37,707 bases of DNA from Carex sylvatica (lineage: Eukaryota; Streptophyta; Magnoliopsida; Poales; Cyperaceae): positions 1 through 37,707 of the forward strand of contig CAXKVR010000437.1 in the NCBI GenBank assembly GCA_964058845.1, in the 5' to 3' direction. This document shows positions 31,056 through 37,707 of this stretch, in pieces (the first letter of the stretch is position 1; each line of letters opens with the position of its first letter). The notes below the pieces were generated by a model that did not search any database, was not told the DNA's origin, and saw only the letters and a program-made list of their open reading frames with translations. Made by a program: the position numbers and the translations under genes.

Positions 31056-33690
31056 TTCTGTTGAAAGATTTCAAATTCTCTAGGTCCGATTTGCTACTTA
31101 TTTTTCACAATTGTAGCTTTTGGATTATACTTGGGAGGTACAAAAAATGACAGATTAGCGCGTTAGTAATTATAAAACAAAAAAATAAATCTCTTTAGCT
31201 ATGTTACTTAATTTATGTTTTTGTCAATCCGGTTTTTTTATGCCTTCTTCTTATATTTATTCTTTTAAAAAATGTATTTGATGCGACTAAAATGCAAATA
31301 AATTCTTAGTGAGAGACAGTTCTTATATATTCTTTCATATGAATTCCCGCATGACATATTGTAGTATCTTTTATTGTACGGAGTAAATGTACAGTGTTTT
31401 AAGGTTACTTTGGCCTTGGTAAATTTAATTTTAAAATTTATCATATTGAATTCGAACAATCAATTTAAATTGTTGAAACCTAATTCACTTCACGAGTGAT
31501 GTGTTACATACAAAAAATTTTATTTTTAAATTAATTTAATATAAAATTATGTCGTGAAAAATATTATAAGTTAATTTTAATGGAATAATATTCGAGCATA
31601 TATTAACAGCTTGACTTTGTACAAAATTATTTAAAAAAATAAAAAACTTTGCACATGAAAATATATATCACTCATGAATTAGATTGATTTTAACAGTCTA
31701 GATTTGTCATCTAAAATCAATCCAATATATTATAGAGTTAAGATCACCACAAGACTTAGAGTGAGCTTAAGAACACCCTAAATCTACAATTCAATTTTTC
31801 CCACAGAAGGACAGTCACATCGTTTTTCTAATTATGGAATTGAGTTTTGTCTAAAAGTTTTAGACAAATTGTATTTAAAGTCGAGTTTAAATCGTTTGAT
31901 TTGCATTGAGATTCTAAACCGTACGTTGGAGTGAATTTTTATATGAATTCAACGGTTTAGGTCTGGTTAATTTATGGTTTAGATAAACTGTCCAAAACTC
32001 GTTGAACAATAATCCCATCGTCAAATCAGTGTGCATGAAAATGATTCCGGAAATTCTGTCCGATATGTTTTCTTACCTTCTTTATAAATTTGAGGTCTCC
32101 TCTAAGTCTCCAACATTTAAAAACTTGCTCAATATTGCAAACCTGGCTATTTGTGTCCGCTGTCTTTGTCTAAAGATCTCATTTAATTTCTTAGGTTTTT
32201 TTAAATCGGAGGAATTAGCCTCAAATAAACCAATCGGCTAAGTTACTTAATTATAATTGTGACCGATCAACAATATAAATATAATTATTACTAGAGGATC
32301 GATATTGTTAAAACTTAATATTAATATTACTATAACAGTAATATTGTTAACATATATACCCATATTTTCACATGATTAGTTGATGATAAATTAAACCCCA
32401 CTGATATACGTTACGAAGGGTAACGTTTTTTAAGAGCTTGTTAAATTATTAGTTTTTTTTTCCTTTTTTTTTGGGTTTTTTTACATAAGAATAAGATCTT
32501 AAGATAATCTCTGGTAAAGGGGATGGAAAAATTGTTCTTCTTTTTTGGTCCATTACAGTCTGCAAAGCACTTTCTTATACATTGGTCAATAGGTGGTCAA
32601 ATTTAAGTAGCTTTTAATTTATTTAATCCTAGGGGCTTATCAATTTAATCTAGAATTTGTTCAAACATTAATTCTGAGAGGCTTGTAAAATTATGCCAAG
32701 ATCAGATAAAAATTACTGCGACCTTATATATTTTGTACCTGGTGACGTATAAAATGTAATGAATGGAATAAATGAATCCTTTCTGTTCCGTCTTTATATT
32801 TATTTTAAACAGAAGCAACAGTAGTTTAGAACATCTTAATTTATTTGATGACATTATTTTTCTGGGTACGTTTGATTTGATCGAGTTTGGTTTATTCTGT
32901 ACATACCGGTTTGGGTATTTGATACCAGTATTAATTGGTTTATTCTAAGCTTGCTTGGTAAACTTTCAAGACTTTTACTGGAGTTTTATGTGTCAATAAT
33001 ATATCTGGCACGTGTTTCAAACAGTGACTGACAAGTTGAGCTATGAGTTAATTTGGAATAAGGGGAGTAAAAAAAAAAAAAAAAAAACGAGCTGAGATCT
33101 TGCCATCTTGGTCTAGTTTTTAGTGCCACTAATATAACTTGCATGAAACAATCCTTATTGTTTAAAATACAACAACAACAATAATCAAATTTTTAGTCTC
33201 AAACAACAAACACAAGTTGTAGTAAGCTAAAAATGAAACTCAACCGGAGTCACAAAAAGCTGTTCATCACGACTAATTAATTGATTAATTAATCAATTAC
33301 ATTCAATGCATAACATTTCTTTATGTCTTTTTGAGTTTGCGCTGGTAATTAACAATATTTTGAAGAAAGGAGCTACCTTTGCTCCTGTTAATCTCGTGCG
33401 GTTCTGCCCATTTATGAGCAATTTTGGTAATAATTTTTGGACGAGCAGCTCTCTAGAAGCCAAAATCCTTCATTTTTTGCTCAACTCACTGTTGCAACAA
33501 TAATTATATATTAACAATTCTAATTTTGGTGAAATATGTCATGTATCTCAACGTGTCAAGACAAGAACAACCACCTAAGAGTTTCTAACCTCAGCCACAT
33601 TTCTCTTTCTAAAGATAGGCAATTGACCATGACCAACAGCATCTCCTTGCTCATCCTCCCAAACTCCAACCTCTACTAAAAATAGAGAAC
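31056..33690. other. Long AT-rich intergenic stretch, no gene seen
   Basis: Contains a perfect 11+11 bp palindrome (TTTGTCTAAAA-G-TTTTAGACAAA, 31846-31868), T-rich runs near 32452-32480, an A run at 33069-33087 and an AATTGATTAATTAATCAATT palindrome near 33279-33298. The plus-strand frames at 32002-32241 and 33306-33503 have no recognisable motif and no intron context, so I do not call them genes. Confidence 0.55.
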
Positions 33691-33700
33691 GGATACCACC

Positions 33701-33708
33701 TATATAAT
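33701..33708 (+). promoter_or_regulatory. Candidate TATA box of the pectate lyase gene
   Basis: TATATAAT lies about 90 bases before the ATG at 33791, a normal plant distance, in the only nearby stretch with a TATA consensus. Assignment is positional. Confidence 0.5.
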
Positions 33709-33790
33709 AGTCACCTGTCTTTGATATTAGCAGAAATCAAGTAGGCCCTCCAGCAGTGAAAGAAGGTAGCGTATTACAACAACAGGCTCA

Positions 33791-35977
33791 ATGGAGGGCC
33801 AAAACATTTCCAAAGCTGCTACATTCTTCTTTCTCTCAGCCATTTTTGCGGCATCGGCTATATTCGCAACAGCAGACAATGCTGAAGTCGACCCCTACTG
33901 GAGCAATCAGGCTCTTATGGCCGAAGCCAGGGCCAAGGCTGCGTATAATCCGAACCCTGTAGCTACAACTAACAGCTTCAACAAAGCAGTCCACAGGCAA
34001 GCCCTCTTTTTCCCTGAGAGAAATACATTCCAATGACAATCTAATTATTTACGTACAGTAAAATATCAAAATAATAAACCGGGCCAACCCATTTGGAATT
34101 CATTGTTGTGTAACAAATCAATGTTAGTGACATATAGATTGATGCAAAGTAAAATTGTGTAAATTAGTTTAATCACTATCATTGACCATCGACAACTATA
34201 CATTGACAAGTATGAGAAGTTACTAATGCAAAAGTACACAACATGCAGAATACTAGAAGAAGATCAAGAGGAGATGTTCATAGAGTCAAACAGGACCAGA
34301 AGTACCAGAAGGACCCTACGACAAAAGTACAAGGGGCCATGCCAAGCAACCAACCCAATCGACAGGTGTTAGTGATGCCGTTCAAATTGGGCAAATGAGC
34401 GCAAGCGCCTTGCCAAGTGTGTCAAGGGGTTTGCTTCAGGCACCACTGGTGGTGCAGCTGGGAAGTTCTACGTTGTGATTGATCCTTCAGATAAGGACGT
34501 GGTGAACCCCAAGTATGGTACCCTCCGTTGGGGAGTCATCCAAAAGCAGCCTCTTTGGATCACCTTTGCCAATGACATGATCATCACGCTCTCTCAAGAG
34601 CTCATGATTTCCAGCAACAAGACCCTTGATGGCCGTGGTGTAAATGTGCACATTGCCTATGGCGCTCAGGTCACTATCCAATTCGCACACAACGTTATCA
34701 TTCACAACCTTCATATACATGATATCAAGCCAGGTGCCGGGGGTATGATAAGAGACTCGACAGATCACTATGGACTGAGGACAGAAAGCGATAGGGATGG
34801 AATCACGATCTACGGCTCAACCAACGTATGGATAGACCATGTGTCCATGTCTAACTGTGCTGATGGTCTCATTGATGTGGTCGAACGCTCAACTGCCATC
34901 ACCATCTCCAATAGTCACTACACTCGTCACAATGATGTGAGTCCTCAAAAATTGTAATAAAGTAGATATCTTACCATTTTCAAAGTACAAGTGCATTGAT
35001 CAAATGTTAATGAACATGTACAGGTTATGCTCTTTGGAGCCAGTGATTCCTACTCAGATAACCAGTTTATGCAGGTTACACTAGCCTTTAACCACTTTGG
35101 AAGAGGCCTTGTACAAAGAATGCCCAGGTACTGTAGCCCATCTTGTACTTAAACCTTTACTCTCATGTGCTCATATCAAATGTTTTGTATAAAAGATGAG
35201 CGCACAAACTGTCCACTTAGCTACCATGCATCCACTCCTATTGTGCACCTGCTTAACAACAACTATCTAAATGGTTAAATGAACAACATTAATATTTCAT
35301 AGTAAACACATATATAAACATATGCAAACATTTTAAGTATTCGTTGTTAGTACAAAAGTGGGTGCATGGTTAAATGGAGAAGAGTTGACCGATGGAGGAC
35401 TTTTTCCATAAAAAATAGCACATTTCATGCCCAAGACAAACTCACAACTTCTTTGCTGTTGTTAGGTGCCGATGGGGATTTTTCCATGTTGTAAACAATG
35501 ACTACACACATTGGTTGATGTATGCAGTTGGAGGAAGTAAGAATCCAACCATTATTAGCCAAGGCAACCGATACATTGCCCCTCCCAACATTGCAGCCAA
35601 AGAGGTAAACAACTGAAGCAACAAAATCTTTTTTCTAGATTTTTTGTATGAATTCATTGTTCATAAATATCGGTAGTTCAATTGCATTTGCTACATCTAT
35701 GGTTGTGTGTTCCTAACAATTATGACTCATATTTGTGCCATAAATAATACAGGTAACAAAGAGAGAATATGCCGATGAGGGAGAATATAAGAACTGGGTC
35801 TGAAAATCAGACAGTGACCTGCTACAGAATGGAGCTTTCTTTACGGAATCAGGTGGTACAAATGAAAGAAGGTACACAAAAGAACAATTTTTCAAGGCTA
35901 TGCCCGGTACTTTCGTGACACGGTTGACTCGTTTCTCTGGTACACTCAAATGCCGGGTTGGTAAAAAGTGTACGTAG
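33791..35977 (+). pseudogene. Pectate lyase (polysaccharide lyase family 1), five exons, three premature stops
   Basis: Exons with consistent phase: 33791-33996, 34249-34936, 35024-35127, 35466-35604, 35753-35977, spanning 454 codons. The N-terminus has a signal peptide (hydrophobic core FFFLSAIFAASAIFATA) and the plant phrase EVDPYWSNQALM. The catalytic beta-helix includes [66 protein letters not shown], then [21 protein letters not shown]. The C-terminus ends LKCRVGKKCT. Pectate lyases cleave de-esterified homogalacturonan in the cell wall by beta-elimination. Breaks: TAG at 34370-34372 and TGA at 34373-34375 (codons 110-111) fall where the family reads C-W-R-C, and TGA at 35801-35803 (codon 396) falls at a conserved Trp. 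Otherwise frame and splice sites are intact. Intron 1 would use a GC donor (CACAG|GCAAG). Confidence 0.85.
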
Positions 35978-36807
35978 ATAGACTCGAGGGAGCTGTAGTC
36001 CCACCCATGGGTGCGAGTGCGACAATCAAACCAAGATGTAAATCAAGCAGTCATTATTTGTAGGTGGACTATTTGCTTCGACGGTTTCTGTTATTGAAAC
36101 CGAGACCTCTTCATTCACATCAAAAATTTATACACACTTGATCCACATGAAAATCTTGATTTAAAAATTATTTATATTGCAGTGCACAAACCTCAGAATG
36201 CAGTTTGAATGTGTTGAGACACTCTCCGACTACAGCACACAAACTGTGCCTGACAGCCTGAGTGCATTGCAACAATCACTGACCAAAGCACACACTTTCT
36301 GTGCCTGAGTGCATTGCAACGCACTGACTCAGACTCTTTCAAAGGCTAAACGCATGTGTATAGTTTCAATCATATTGACATATTGTTGCCCAACTTCTAA
36401 ATCCTGAGATATTAGTTATACTTTTTGATAATTCATAATATACACATGAAATCCTTCAGAAAAATGGACACCTGAATAGGCCCTAAAGTGTATTCTGAAG
36501 TAGAAACGCCAGCATGTATAATAGAAAAGTTCATAGAACAAAAGATTCCACATTATCAGAGTCAAATGTAATTCACTGTGTGGTGTCTGGGAACAAGTCA
36601 ACACATTATTTACAACCCAACTGAATAAGGACATTTTAATAGGAGTTCTACAGGACTAGAAAAAAAAAAAATCAGAAAACAAGGAGAAAACATGACACCA
36701 CATCTTTAGCAAGTAAATTTCAAAAGAAAAGTGAAGAAAAAAAAGGAAACAAAAATGTATTTGAAAAGTTTGTTCAAGTGACAAATGTTACACAAGAAAC
36801 CAAATTG
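35978..36807. other. Convergent intergenic spacer
   Basis: It lies between the 3' ends of the pectate lyase pseudogene (plus) and the tRNase Z gene (minus). It holds a two-copy direct repeat (36250-36325) and an A run at 36661-36671. No gene is supported; the minus-strand frame 36416-36634 has no recognisable motif. Confidence 0.55.
36250..36325 (+). repeat. Two-copy direct repeat
   Basis: GCCTGAGTGCATTGCAAC occurs at about 36256-36273 and again at about 36303-36320, about 47 bp apart, with CACTGAC-like sequence after both. Small tandem duplication in the spacer. Confidence 0.6.
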
Positions 36808-37395
36808 TCAGATGCCTTCTGTCAGCGCAAAGACTCTACCACTAAAAGAAGAAGGTAGCTTGGAAATAGCTTCTTCAATTTCCTGAAAAATATGCAACAC
36901 CTTTCGAAACTGAATGCTAGTACACCAACATGCATGTCCAACTCAGGGTTTTGGCATTGTAAGGACAGGTCCATAACCAGCATCACCACTGACCAGATGC
37001 ATTCCAGTAAAATTAAAGCTCAATGAGGCTTACATGACAAACACTGGTTGAAAAAATCTACCACCCACATGTAATGGTTCATATTTTCATCATACTGACC
37101 ACAATGGTAAACCTTGCTGAAAAAATGAGAGAGATTTGAGAGCTTTGACACACCTCTACCCTATATCGAGCAGAAAAGTGAATCAGAAGAATTGCTTTGT
37201 TTTGGAATCTATCGGCAAGACTAACAATCTGCACAAGTACAAAAAAATAGTCAATAACTATAAATAAATAAGGTACAGTTAACTTGGGAGAACAAAAGAG
37301 AGAAGAAAGATAACTACAGAAGTCACCTCAAATAAATGAGTGTGTCCAAATTCTCGTGCGTGCTCAATTGACATTGCATTATCAACAAAAGTACT
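36808..37395 (-). CDS. tRNase Z (3' tRNA-processing endonuclease), last three exons
   Basis: Minus-strand exons 37327-37395, 37154-37228 and 36808-36882 join in phase 0 with GT-AG introns. They read STFVDNAMSIEHAREFGHTH, then IVSLADRFQNKAILLIHFSA followed by R-Y, then EIEEAISKLPSSFSGRVFAL ending TEGI. This is the C-terminus of tRNase Z: the S-T-F-V-D segment with the following G-H-T-H, and the I-H-F-S-A-R-Y motif, lie in the metallo-beta-lactamase zinc site. The GRVFALTEG tail is typical of the short plant forms. The enzyme cleaves pre-tRNA after the discriminator base before CCA addition. The wording is most like the organellar (TRZ2-type) short form, but without the N-terminus, which lies beyond the right edge, location cannot be settled. 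No lesion is seen in these 72 residues. Confidence 0.82.
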
Positions 37396-37707
37396 CTGAA
37401 AATTAAGAATCAAGCTACTAAATTAATGATGAAATATTTCTGGAATAGTAACAGCCATAATTTAGAATGATTTGAGCATTTCAATTCAAGCTATTACCAC
37501 AAAATTTCTGTGAGCAAAAGCAATTACCAAGTTGCCACAATTTTTCAAAATTTTAAAATAAAGTTCATCAATATAACACCAACTTTTCAAAAGTTAACTA
37601 TCATCGATGGTCAACTTACAATACTAATCAAAAGGTACTGTGAAACTGATAATCGAGCTACCGAACATATTATGAATATTTCAGGAAAAAGAAAGAACAA
37701 GGATGCT
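37396..37707 (-). other. Probable intron of the tRNase Z gene up to the window edge
   Basis: AT-rich sequence upstream of the exon at 37327-37395, with the acceptor TTAATTTTCAG just before it on the minus strand. I find no further exon before 37707. Confidence 0.5.

Noticed and set aside
32002..32241. Plus-strand frame of 79 codons
   Set aside because: No motif, no promoter or splice context; compatible with chance in a long AT-rich interval.
34361..34375. Possible new splice donor (GACAG|GTGTTAGTG) that would skip the adjacent stops in the pectate lyase
   Set aside because: No nearby acceptor restores the frame while keeping the conserved Cys-rich segment, and the family has no intron here.

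Overview
This window is nuclear DNA of a flowering plant, most likely a eudicot; I cannot name the genus. The evidence is AT-rich intergenic DNA, genes split by short GT-AG introns, plant-specific families (a dicot-type pectate lyase, a TTL-type TPR-thioredoxin protein, a tRNase Z) and a deep nest of plant LTR and non-LTR retrotransposons. I see no rRNA gene, tRNA gene or CRISPR array.

Layout. Positions 1-4450 hold repeat debris: one arm of a foldback element at the left edge, an antisense relic of an Athila-like element (715-1115), a complete ~500 bp foldback/MITE-like hairpin (1604-2103) and a fragment of a long-LTR family (~3080-4148). From 4468 to 11295 lies a decayed Ty1/copia element with 5' LTR, iMet primer-binding site, gag, protease, integrase, RT and part of RNase H. 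It is split inside integrase by a 2.2 kb solo LTR (6841-9040) with a perfect 5 bp target duplication. A non-autonomous Athila-like Ty3/gypsy element (11296-18170) sits inside the copia RNase H. It keeps gag and protease but has no RT, RNase H or integrase. Its 3' LTR is cut at 18170 by a second, reverse-oriented member of the same TGTCACACCCC LTR family (18171 to ~20500). The right ends of both the Athila-like and copia elements are absent.

The right half is more gene-like. A seven-exon minus-strand TTL-like gene (24785 to 21906) is readable throughout except for one frame break in a G run in exon 1. A degenerate minus-strand LINE (26423 to ~30660) follows, then an isolated exon-sized relic of a CDC48-type AAA ATPase (30986-31049). 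A five-exon pectate lyase gene (33791-35977) has intact splice sites and frame but three premature stops. The last three exons of a minus-strand tRNase Z gene (37395 to 36808) converge on it.

The best candidate for something undescribed is the Athila-like element. Its LTRs, leader and gag-pro region are studded with short GC-rich imperfect palindromes of the type TGACGCGGGTCGCGTCA. The words differ in number between the two LTRs of this copy. A related relic at 715-1115 carries a different GC-rich word at the equivalent place. The genes do not form an operon or pathway; they are independent plant genes separated by transposon insertions.
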